Below the pieces are notes generated by a model. The model was not told where the DNA came from. It saw only the letters and a list, made by a program, of their open reading frames with translations, and ran no database searches. Positions 45,308 to 52,760 of a DNA stretch of 64,000 nucleotides are shown in pieces. The stretch is from an uncultured Clostridia bacterium (GTDB lineage Bacteria > Bacillota > Clostridia > Lachnospirales > CAG-274). A program made the translations under genes and the position numbers. Each line of letters starts with the position of its first letter. The first letter of the stretch is position 1. The DNA is taken from contig CANRPW010000001.1 of assembly GCA_947632615.1 (NCBI GenBank), positions 1-64,000 of the forward strand, in the 5' to 3' direction.

Positions 45308-46420
45308 ATGATAAAAAAATCAGCTTTAATTTTAGCCTTTTGCACTGCGGTGACATCATTGACAATAAATGCTTTTGCATCATCTACCGTTTCGGTAAAC
45401 AAGGTGACTACAGTCAGAGATGAGGCTGAGCTTACAGACACTTATATGAAGATAATACCCCACGATGCCATATCTACAGGCGACTCTATAGTGCTTAAGT
45501 TTGAAAATGCCGAGGTACTTACAAAGCTTCCCGAATTTGGCACTTTACAGGGAATGGGCAGCTCATGGGACAGCCTTCAGGCAGAGCTTTACGAATATGG
45601 CGCAAAGGAAACCCTTTTAAATCTTTGGTCTAAGACTTCAGACAATTATTTGCCATGGAGCTATAGAAGACTGGGAAAAAGAGAAATAGAGGTCAAGCTC
45701 TTCCCCATACCCTCAGAGCTTTGCGACAGCAACAGCTACGGCAGGGGAACAAAGCCCAATTATTATCTTCCCCTTTGCGTTAAGGCAGACACAGGCGGAA
45801 AAGATGCTGTAGATATAACCGTTTCCATAGATGCCAACGGTACGGCAATAGGGGGCGGAAGCTCGGCATACGATTTTGCGAGCACACCCTCAACAAAAAC
45901 AAAGACCACTGTTGACGGAAGAAAAAACACCACAGAAGAAACCACCGAAACCACAACAGAAGCTGTTACCGAAGCAGAAGAAGCTCCAAAACCCGAGTCT
46001 TATGAAATAAGAGTTACTATAGGCTCAGTAAAGGCAACCTCTGACGGAAAAGAATACACACTTGATGTAGCGCCTTACATTCAGCCAAGCAGCAGCTCCA
46101 CAATGGTTCCCTTAAGGTTTGTGAGCGTTGCGGCAGGGGGAGAAAATGCGGTAGATGCAGACAACAGCAATATCGTTAAGTGGGATGCTGTGACAAAAAC
46201 AGCTGTCATCAGCTTAGACGGCAAAAAGGCAATATCCTTTACCGCAGGCAGCAATAAGATAAATATAAACGGAAAGGAAACCGTTATGGAAAACGGCGTA
46301 TGCGCCGAGATAAAGGACGGAAGAATGTTTATACCCTTCAGAGCCTTAGGCGGCGCTATAGGTGCTGACGTTGAGTGGGAGTCTTCCACCAAGACCGCAG
46401 TTTTTATAATTGAAAAATAA
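45308..46420 (+). CDS. Secreted copper-amine-oxidase-like stalk-domain protein
   Basis: 370 residues. A signal peptide (about 1-24, ending AFA) is followed by a domain of unknown fold (about 26-195), a Thr/Glu linker (about 200-232), and a C-terminal copper-amine-oxidase N-terminal-like domain (about 235-370: TMVPLRFVSVAAGG, MFIPFRALGGAIGADVEWE). The stalk domain is structural; no oxidase catalytic domain is present. AGGAGGG precedes the ATG. It is the third protein with this domain in the window. Confidence 0.85.
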   Translation: MIKKSALILAFCTAVTSLTINAFASSTVSVNKVTTVRDEAELTDTYMKIIPHDAISTGDSIVLKFENAEVLTKLPEFGTLQGMGSSWDSLQAELYEYGAKETLLNLWSKTSDNYLPWSYRRLGKREIEVKLFPIPSELCDSNSYGRGTKPNYYLPLCVKADTGGKDAVDITVSIDANGTAIGGGSSAYDFASTPSTKTKTTVDGRKNTTEETTETTTEAVTEAEEAPKPESYEIRVTIGSVKATSDGKEYTLDVAPYIQPSSSSTMVPLRFVSVAAGGENAVDADNSNIVKWDAVTKTAVISLDGKKAISFTAGSNKININGKETVMENGVCAEIKDGRMFIPFRALGGAIGADVEWESSTKTAVFIIEK

Positions 46421-46435
46421 TCGGCTAAAAAGCAT

Positions 46436-46479
46436 AAAAGGGCGAATATCAACATTAAAGTTGATATTCGCCCTTTTTA
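46436..46479. terminator. Bidirectional terminator between the stalk protein and lexA
   Basis: AAAAGGGCGAATATCAAC, loop ATTAAA, and its complement with T5 beyond; an A/T-flanked hairpin serving both converging genes. Confidence 0.9.
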
Positions 46480-46485
46480 TTTTTG

Positions 46486-47088
46486 TTAAAATAATCTGAA
46501 AAGCCCCGATACCTTACCCAATATCATAATGTCGTTTACTATTACAGGAGGGTAGTCTTTGCTTTCCGACTGTAGGCGGAAAAGATTATTTTCCTTAAAA
46601 AAGCGTTTGCAGGTGGCTTTTCCTTCGACTACGGCAATTACTATGTCGTCGTTTTCTGCATAGCTTTGTTTTTTTACAAGAACAAGATCTCCCTTGCGTA
46701 TGCCTGCCTTTTCCATACTGTTGTCATTGATTTTCAGCATAAAGCAGTCATTGTCGCCTATTATTTCTGACGAAACAGGAAAATAACCCTCTGTATGTCG
46801 GGGTGAAAATACAGATGAGCTGCCCACTGAGGAGTCGATTATAGGTATTTTTACAATTTTTTCTTCATAAAAGCCATTTTCAATTATCTCCATATAGCGG
46901 TTTTTAGATTTTTTACGGACTATATAACCCTTGCGCTCCAGCGTGGCAAGATGGGCGTGTACGGTAGACGTAGAAGCAAGCCCCGCCGCCTGACAAATTT
47001 CTCTGATGGTGGGCGGTATGTTGTTTTTCTTTATATAAGACTTTATATAGTCATAAATTCTCTGTTGTTTAGCAGATAGCTTTTCCAT
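46486..47088 (-). CDS. lexA: LexA repressor (SOS regulator)
   Basis: 200 residues. The winged helix-turn-helix (about 1-65) has PPTIREICQAAGLASTSTVH; the C-terminal S24 peptidase domain has catalytic Ser124 (NDNSMEKAGI) and Lys161 (GKATCKRF). The autocleavage region is unusual: where the canonical Ala-Gly should stand, 11 residues before EGYFP, the sequence is SSVGSSSVF with no Ala-Gly pair. The ATG at 47088 follows GGAGAGG. It is divergent from spoIIAA. I found no clear GAAC-N4-GTTC box in the intergenic region. Confidence 0.9.
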   Translation of the reverse strand: MEKLSAKQQRIYDYIKSYIKKNNIPPTIREICQAAGLASTSTVHAHLATLERKGYIVRKKSKNRYMEIIENGFYEEKIVKIPIIDSSVGSSSVFSPRHTEGYFPVSSEIIGDNDCFMLKINDNSMEKAGIRKGDLVLVKKQSYAENDDIVIAVVEGKATCKRFFKENNLFRLQSESKDYPPVIVNDIMILGKVSGLFRLF

Positions 47089-47182
47089 ATATATCCCTCT
47101 CCTTTCCAAATATTATATCATTTTTAATAAAAAAGTAAAGGGTTTTGATGTTTAACACAAAAATTTGTTTTTTGTTATGTAT

Positions 47183-47210
47183 TGAAAAAAAGACGGCTTA
47201 ATTTATAATT
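47183..47210 (+). promoter_or_regulatory. Candidate promoter of the spoIIA operon
   Basis: TTGAAA (47183-47188), 16-nt spacer, TATAAT (47205-47210). It looks sigma-A-like; in Bacillus this operon uses sigma-H, and I see no convincing sigma-H site. Confidence 0.45.
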
Positions 47211-47243
47211 ATATATGGAAATTATTACCAAAGGAGGAGTTTT

Positions 47244-47597
47244 ATGCAATTATCCATGAGCTTTTATAAAAATATACTTATAATATCTCCCATTGGTGAG
47301 TTAGATCATCACAGTGTTGAAAGACATGCGGGAGAAGCTGACAGATGTTTTAAAATGAGAAATTTTAAAAATATAATATTCGACCTTAAGGAGGTCACGT
47401 TTATAGACAGCTCAGGCATAGGCTATATACTTGGCAGATATAAGCTTGCCCTGCTTGCCGGGGGGACTACAGCCCTTGTAAATGTGTCGGATCAGGTGAG
47501 AAAGCTGGCTGCAATATCGGGGCTTTTTAAAATAATGGAAGAATATCCGTCGGTAGAGGCGGCTATCGACTCAACATTAAGAAAGGGGAATATATGA
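47244..47597 (+). CDS. spoIIAA: Anti-sigma F factor antagonist SpoIIAA
   Basis: STAS-domain protein that, when unphosphorylated, releases sigma-F from SpoIIAB in the forespore. The 117 residues contain FIDSSGIG (53-60) with the regulatory serine at 56/57. AGGAGG precedes the ATG. It is the first gene of spoIIAA-spoIIAB-sigF with an ATGA overlap to the next. Confidence 0.95.
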   Translation: MQLSMSFYKNILIISPIGELDHHSVERHAGEADRCFKMRNFKNIIFDLKEVTFIDSSGIGYILGRYKLALLAGGTTALVNVSDQVRKLAAISGLFKIMEEYPSVEAAIDSTLRKGNI

Positions 47598-48013
47598 TGG
47601 AAAACAGAGCATTTTTAAAATTTAATGCCATTTCAGGCAATGAGAGCTTTGCGCGTTTGGCTGCGGCTGCCTTTGCTATGGAAAAAAATTCGGATATGGG
47701 CTTTCTTGACGATATCAAAACAGCGGTTTCCGAGGCTGTTACTAACTGCATAGTTCACGGTTATGAAGAGGGAGAGGGAGAAATAGAAATGGAGCTTCGC
47801 ACAACAGACGATACTCTTTACATAGCCATAACCGACTACGGCGTTGGCATTGAGGATATAACCCTTGCAAGAACTCCTCTTTATACTTCAAAGCCCTCAG
47901 AAAACAGGGCAGGCATAGGCTTTACAGTTATGGAAATGTTTATGGACGAGCTTGAAATAAAGTCGGTGAAGGGCGAATATACAAAGGTTTTTATGTCAAA
48001 AAATTACAGGTGA
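47594..48013 (+). CDS. spoIIAB: Anti-sigma F factor / serine kinase SpoIIAB
   Basis: GHKL-fold kinase that binds sigma-F and phosphorylates SpoIIAA. The 139 residues have the N-box AVSEAVTNCIVHGYE (about 47-61), the G1 motif DYGVGIED and G2 RAGIGFTVME. The start is ambiguous: ATG 47594 overlaps the spoIIAA stop, and a second in-frame ATG follows directly at 47597; both are in reach of AAAGGGG. Confidence 0.94.
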   Translation: MMENRAFLKFNAISGNESFARLAAAAFAMEKNSDMGFLDDIKTAVSEAVTNCIVHGYEEGEGEIEMELRTTDDTLYIAITDYGVGIEDITLARTPLYTSKPSENRAGIGFTVMEMFMDELEIKSVKGEYTKVFMSKNYR

Positions 48014-48017
48014 GTGT

Positions 48018-48740
48018 ATGGAAAGGGTAAAAGAGTTGATAATAAAAGCTCAGAACGGAGACAGAGCCGCCCTTGAAAGCCTTGTTAATGAAAACGCAGG
48101 TCTTATAAAAAGTGTAGGCAGGCGCTTTTTGCACAGAGGGCTTGAGGCGGACGATATTTTTCAGCTTGGAGCTATAGGGCTTATAAAGTGTATAAGAAAA
48201 TTTGACTTAAGCTATGATGTAAAACTGTCTACCTATGCCGTACCTATGATAGCGGGAGAAATAAAGCGCTTTCTTCGTGATGACGGGCAGATAAAGGTTT
48301 CAAGAAGCTTAAAGGAGCTTGCGCTGAAGGCAAAAAGGACCTCAGAAGCTATGAGCAAGACCCTTGGCAGAGAGCCGACCCTTAGCGAAATTGCAAAGGA
48401 GCTTAACGTGCTTGAGGAGGATGTTGTTATGGCAATGGAAGCAGCAAGAGAGCCTGACTCCCTTGATGCAGATGTATTTCAAGATGGCTCTCGGGGAATA
48501 AAGGCAATAGATAAGATAGCCCACTATGACGAAACCGACAAAATAGACAACAGGGTAATTTTAAAACAGGCTATTGAAAGCCTTGATGAAAGAGAAAGAG
48601 AAATAATACGTATGAGATATTATGAAGACAAGACCCAAACCGAGGTATCGGAAAAAATAGGTGTTTCACAAGTCCAGATATCCAGACTGGAAAAGAGAAT
48701 ATTAAGGTCAATAAGAAAACAATATTTTGACATTAATTAA
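48018..48740 (+). CDS. sigF: Forespore RNA polymerase sigma-F factor
   Basis: 240-residue sigma-70 family protein: region 2 (DIFQLGAIGLIKCIRKFD, then STYAVPMIAGEIKRFLRDDG), region 3 and region 4 (YYEDKTQTEVSEKIGVSQVQISRLEKR). Operon position after spoIIAB identifies it as sigma-F rather than sigma-G. Its presence indicates an ability to sporulate or a spore-forming ancestry. A stem AAGCAGC/GCTGCTT (48758-48777) follows, with T6 in its loop rather than after it. Confidence 0.95.
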   Translation: MERVKELIIKAQNGDRAALESLVNENAGLIKSVGRRFLHRGLEADDIFQLGAIGLIKCIRKFDLSYDVKLSTYAVPMIAGEIKRFLRDDGQIKVSRSLKELALKAKRTSEAMSKTLGREPTLSEIAKELNVLEEDVVMAMEAAREPDSLDADVFQDGSRGIKAIDKIAHYDETDKIDNRVILKQAIESLDEREREIIRMRYYEDKTQTEVSEKIGVSQVQISRLEKRILRSIRKQYFDIN

Positions 48741-48847
48741 AGTGATTTTATAAAACCAAGCAGCTTTTTTGCTGCTTGCCGTACATACCTTTAATTGTGG
48801 AAAGGGGCTTTGTCTTTAGGAAGGAGGGCGTTTTTCCATAAAAATTG

Positions 48848-48876
48848 TTGACAAATGGGAGCTGCTTTGATATACT
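48848..48876 (+). promoter_or_regulatory. Promoter of the glyS T-box transcript
   Basis: TTGACA (48848-48853), 17-nt spacer, TATACT (48871-48876). Confidence 0.85.
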
Positions 48877-48884
48877 TTTAAAAA

Positions 48885-49072
48885 AGAAAAATGTCCGCTA
48901 TGAGAAAGAGGAGTAAGCATAGATTTTTTTAAAAGCGAGTCTGCGACGGTGGAAGGCAGATAAAAAAATATGCCCAAGGGCACTTTTGAGCGGAAGTAAA
49001 AAAGCGGGTCTTTAGCCAAATAGGGTGGAACCACGGAAATTTTTTCGTCCCTATGTGCATAGGGACTTTTTT
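48885..49072 (+). promoter_or_regulatory. Glycine T-box leader of glyS
   Basis: The T-box AGGGTGGAACCACGG is at 49022-49036; the terminator hairpin GTCCCTATG/CATAGGGAC (49047-49066) is followed by T6. Stem I is closed by TCCGCT and AGCGGA; the apical loop has GACGGTGG. The specifier loop has AGTA on its 5' side and GGC (48979-48981) followed by A on its 3' side, i.e. a glycine codon. Uncharged tRNA-Gly would promote read-through into glyS. Confidence 0.95.
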
Positions 49073-49107
49073 ATTTTTATAACTATTTTTAAAACGGAGG
49101 TCATATC

Positions 49108-50490
49108 ATGGCAAAATCAATGGATAAGGTGGTTGCTCTTGCCAAGGCGAGAGGCTTTGTTTATGCAGGCTCGGAGATATACGGCGGACTTGCAAACACA
49201 TGGGATTACGGTCCTTTGGGCGTGGAGCTTAAAAACAATGTAAAAAAGGCTTGGTGGAAGAAGTTTGTGCAGGAAAGCCCTTATAACGTAGGCGTTGACT
49301 GCGCTATACTTATGAATCCTCAGGTATGGGTGGCTTCGGGTCACGTTGGCGGCTTTAACGATCCTCTTATGGATTGTAAGGAATGTCATGAGCGTTTTCG
49401 CGCCGACAATATAATAGAAGATTATGTTAAGGAAAACGGTCTTGATGTAGCTTTTGAGGGCTGGTCTAATGAGCAGATGAAGAAGTATATAGACGACAAC
49501 AATATTGCCTGCCCAAGCTGCGGCGCACATAATTTCACCGATATTCGTCAGTTCAACCTTATGTTCAAGACACACGCAGGGGTTACCGAAGATGCTAAGA
49601 ATGTAGTTTATCTTCGTCCCGAAACCGCCCAGGGCATTTTCGTAAACTTCAAGAATGTTCAGAGAACAACAAGAAAGAAAGTTCCTTTCGGCATAGGTCA
49701 GATAGGTAAATCATTCAGAAACGAGATCACCCCCGGCAATTTCACCTTCAGAACAAGAGAATTTGAACAGATGGAGCTTGAATTTTTCTGTAAGCCAGGC
49801 ACAGAGCTTGAATGGCATAAATATTGGAAGGATTTTTGCCATGACTGGCTTATTTCTCTCAATATTAAAGACGAAAACATCTCAATGAGAGACCACTCTC
49901 AGGAGGAGCTTGCTCACTATTCAAATGCAACTACCGATATAGAATACGAATTCCCATTCGGCAGAGGCGAGCTTTGGGGCATAGCTTCAAGAACAGACTT
50001 CGATTTGAATGCTCATCAGAAGGAATCGGGGGAATCTATGGATTATTTCGATCCTCAGACAAACGAAAAGTATATACCTTATGTAATCGAGCCTTCACTT
50101 GGCGCAGACAGAGTTACGCTTGCCTTCCTTTGTGAAGCCTATGATGAGGAAACACTTGAAAACGGCGATGTAAGAACAGTCCTTCACTTCCATCCCGCAT
50201 TGGCACCCTTCAAGGCTGCCGTTCTTCCTCTTTCAAAGAAGCTTGCGGAGGAAGCGGGAGAGGTTTACGCAGAGCTTGCAAAGTATTTCTCGGTAGACTA
50301 TGATGACGCTTCATCAATAGGTAAGAGATATCGCAGACAGGACGAGATCGGCACGCCTTACTGCATAACCTACGACTTCGAGTCTAAGGAAGATGGCTGT
50401 GTTACTATAAGAAACAGAGACACCATGGAACAGGAAAGAGTAAAGATATCAGACCTTAAGGCATATCTTGAGGAGAGAGTTTACTTTTAA
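49108..50490 (+). CDS. glyS: Glycyl-tRNA synthetase, homodimeric (alpha2) type
   Basis: Class II synthetase charging tRNA-Gly. The 460 residues are the single-chain type: [20 protein letters not shown] near the N terminus, a cysteine pair region (CKEC ... CPSC), motif 2 around [21 protein letters not shown], and motif 3 near [14 protein letters not shown], with the C-terminal anticodon-binding domain. GGAGG precedes the ATG. Regulated by the glycine T-box upstream. Confidence 0.97.
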   Translation: MAKSMDKVVALAKARGFVYAGSEIYGGLANTWDYGPLGVELKNNVKKAWWKKFVQESPYNVGVDCAILMNPQVWVASGHVGGFNDPLMDCKECHERFRADNIIEDYVKENGLDVAFEGWSNEQMKKYIDDNNIACPSCGAHNFTDIRQFNLMFKTHAGVTEDAKNVVYLRPETAQGIFVNFKNVQRTTRKKVPFGIGQIGKSFRNEITPGNFTFRTREFEQMELEFFCKPGTELEWHKYWKDFCHDWLISLNIKDENISMRDHSQEELAHYSNATTDIEYEFPFGRGELWGIASRTDFDLNAHQKESGESMDYFDPQTNEKYIPYVIEPSLGADRVTLAFLCEAYDEETLENGDVRTVLHFHPALAPFKAAVLPLSKKLAEEAGEVYAELAKYFSVDYDDASSIGKRYRRQDEIGTPYCITYDFESKEDGCVTIRNRDTMEQERVKISDLKAYLEERVYF

Positions 50491-50509
50491 GTAAATAACA
50501 GAGGTAAAT

Positions 50510-50554
50510 AAGCCCCGCAGAGCACCAACAGGCGGTTTGCGGGGCTTATTTGTT
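50510..50554 (+). terminator. glyS terminator
   Basis: AAGCCCCGCA / TGCGGGGCTT with a 17-nt loop, then ATTTGTTTT. Bases 50555-50672 are AT-rich with nothing recognised. Confidence 0.88.
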
Positions 50555-50672
50555 TTATGGGAAACCTGCAAATAAATGTTTTTTATTCAAAAAAAATTTA
50601 TAAAAATGTTTTTAATAGACAATTCTAATAAGTAAACCCCATCTTTTTTGAAAAAATTAGCTAATTTTACGA

Positions 50673-50701
50673 TTGACAATATTTAATCAATATGAGATAA
50701 T
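50673..50701 (+). promoter_or_regulatory. Promoter of pckA
   Basis: TTGACA (50673-50678), 17-nt spacer, GATAAT (50696-50701). Confidence 0.7.
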
Positions 50702-50734
50702 ACTTTTAAAATTTTTAATGGGAGGAATGTAACT

Positions 50735-52432
50735 ATGTCTACAAAGGCTTATTATCCAATTAATGAAATAGGACTTAACAAGGTTGGCTTCTCAAAGACA
50801 AGATCTATTATAGAAGCAGCCTTCTACGGAAATAATGTTGTTAAAGTAAACACTTTAAAGGAAGCTTATGAGCTTGCTAAAAATTCACCCGGAACTATCG
50901 TAACAGATATGCCGGTATACAGAGGAGAGGAATTTGGTCTTGAAGCAGATGCAAAGGTTCTTCTTTTCAACGACGGCGCTATCACAGGTCGTTATGCAAC
51001 TGCACGCCGCATCGCAGGCGAACCCGGTGTAGATTGCGCAGCTCTTGACCTTGTAGCTATGGATGCAGTTTACGAATCACGTTGGAAGACTATGTACCAT
51101 GCAGAGGTATTTGTAGGTCTTGACCCTGAATTTATGGTTAAGGCTCACCTTCTTATTCCCGAAGGAGAGGAAAATATACTTTATAACTGGATGCTCAACT
51201 TCCAGTATATGTCAGATGAATATGTAAAGATGTATAAAAATTCAAAGGCTGTTGGCGACGGTAAGGAAGCTGACATCTACATCTTCTCAGATCCTCAGTG
51301 GACAGGCTCAGACAGACCTAACGTATCTCTTGACTGTCTTTCAGATCCTCAGAAGAAGACTCTTTGCTATTTCAATACAAATACAAACTGCGCTTGCATC
51401 TTAGGTATGAGATATTTCGGCGAGCACAAGAAGGGTACTCTTACAATGGCTTGGGCTATTGCAAACCGCAACGGTTATGCTTCATGCCACGGCGGACAGA
51501 AGGAATATACTCTTGCTGACGGCAGCAAGTATGTTGCATCTGTTTACGGTCTTTCAGGTTCAGGTAAGTCAACTCTTACACATGCCAAGCATGGCGGAAA
51601 GTATGACATCAAGGTTCTCCATGATGATGCTTTCATAATCAATACAGATACTTGCGCTTCTATAGCATTAGAGCCTACTTATTTCGATAAGACAGCTGAC
51701 TATCCTACAGGCTGCCCCGACAATAAGTATCTCTTAACAGCTCAGAACTGTTCTGCTACTCTTGACGAAGACGGAAAGGTTCAGCTTGTAACGGAAGATA
51801 TCAGAAACGGTAACGGCCGTGCGATCAAGTCAAAGCTTTGGTCACCCAACAGAGTTGACAGAATTGATGCACCCGTAAACGCTATTTTCTGGATCATGAA
51901 AGATCCTACGATACCACCTGTAGTTAAGCTTAAGGGCGCTTCACTTGCATCGGTTATGGGCGCTACACTTGCTACAAAGAGATCTTCAGCCGAAAGACTT
52001 GCTCCCGGCGTAGATCCTAACAAGCTTGTAGTTGTTCCTTATGCTAACCCATTCAGAACTTATCCTCTTTCAAACGACTACGATAAGTTTAAGAAGCTTG
52101 TTGAAGAAAAGAATGTAGACTGCTACATCGTAAACACAGGCGACTTTATGGGTAAGAAGGTTCAGCCTAAGGATACTCTTGGTATTCTTGAAGCTATCGT
52201 TGAGAAGAAAGCTAACTTCAAGCCTTGGGGACCTTTCTCAGATATAGAGATTCTTGAGTGGGAAGGCTTTGTTCCCGATATGAACGATCCTGAATATGTT
52301 TCTCAGCTTAAGGCTCGTATGAACGACAGATTAAACGAGATCAAGGCATTTGCTACACTTAAGGAAGGCTATGACAAGCTTCCCGATGATGCAGAAGCAG
52401 CAATTCAGAAGGTTGTTGACGAACTTAAATAA
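50735..52432 (+). CDS. pckA: Phosphoenolpyruvate carboxykinase (ATP)
   Basis: Interconverts oxaloacetate and PEP with ATP/ADP. The 565-residue protein has the kinase-1a P-loop GLSGSGKSTLT (272-282), the metal-binding LHDDAF about 20 residues later, and the R-loop region GRYATARR. In fermentative gut bacteria the reaction often runs toward oxaloacetate. The strong promoter, AGGAGG-like site and codon use suggest high expression. The neighbour ppdK works on the same PEP-pyruvate node. Confidence 0.94.
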   Translation: MSTKAYYPINEIGLNKVGFSKTRSIIEAAFYGNNVVKVNTLKEAYELAKNSPGTIVTDMPVYRGEEFGLEADAKVLLFNDGAITGRYATARRIAGEPGVDCAALDLVAMDAVYESRWKTMYHAEVFVGLDPEFMVKAHLLIPEGEENILYNWMLNFQYMSDEYVKMYKNSKAVGDGKEADIYIFSDPQWTGSDRPNVSLDCLSDPQKKTLCYFNTNTNCACILGMRYFGEHKKGTLTMAWAIANRNGYASCHGGQKEYTLADGSKYVASVYGLSGSGKSTLTHAKHGGKYDIKVLHDDAFIINTDTCASIALEPTYFDKTADYPTGCPDNKYLLTAQNCSATLDEDGKVQLVTEDIRNGNGRAIKSKLWSPNRVDRIDAPVNAIFWIMKDPTIPPVVKLKGASLASVMGATLATKRSSAERLAPGVDPNKLVVVPYANPFRTYPLSNDYDKFKKLVEEKNVDCYIVNTGDFMGKKVQPKDTLGILEAIVEKKANFKPWGPFSDIEILEWEGFVPDMNDPEYVSQLKARMNDRLNEIKAFATLKEGYDKLPDDAEAAIQKVVDELK

Positions 52433-52459
52433 TATTTAAGCCTATATAAAAAACTCCGA

Positions 52460-52589
52460 CGCCCCACCTTCCCAACTCGCCTTTGGCGAGTCGGGAAGGT
52501 GGGGCGCGGCGCGGGGCGAGGGCACAAAAACGGGGGAAGATGAGCGGACCCGTCCGCTCATCTTCCCCCGTTTTTGCGCCCTCGCCCCG
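52460..52589. repeat. MHE-11: two-hairpin intergenic element
   Basis: The C-first hairpin (52460-52506) has 22-bp arms with one mismatch and loop TTT. The G-first hairpin (52512-52589) has 38-bp arms with one mismatch, a 2-nt loop and the tip GCGGAC-CC-GTCCGC shared with MHE-3 and MHE-5. It lies between pckA and the ppdK promoter. Bases 52590-52686 are AT-rich. Confidence 0.88.
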
Positions 52590-52686
52590 GTGCAAATTGT
52601 AGATTGGTGGCTAAAATTTTTGATAATTGCAATTTTGATATTGTACATATAAAATAAAAAAAAGTAAACAATAATGAAAATATTTG

Positions 52687-52715
52687 TAGACATTTCCAAA
52701 TAATTATGGTATACT
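52687..52715 (+). promoter_or_regulatory. Promoter of ppdK
   Basis: TAGACA (52687-52692), 17-nt spacer, TATACT (52710-52715). Confidence 0.6.
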
Positions 52716-52760
52716 TAATTATCTTAAAAACAATGAAAAAATTGAACAGGAGGAAAACAC

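Noticed and set aside
47089..47243. SOS box in the lexA-spoIIAA gap.
   Set aside because: No GAAC-N4-GTTC sequence is found; the AT-rich AACACAAAAATTTG stretch is only weakly symmetric.
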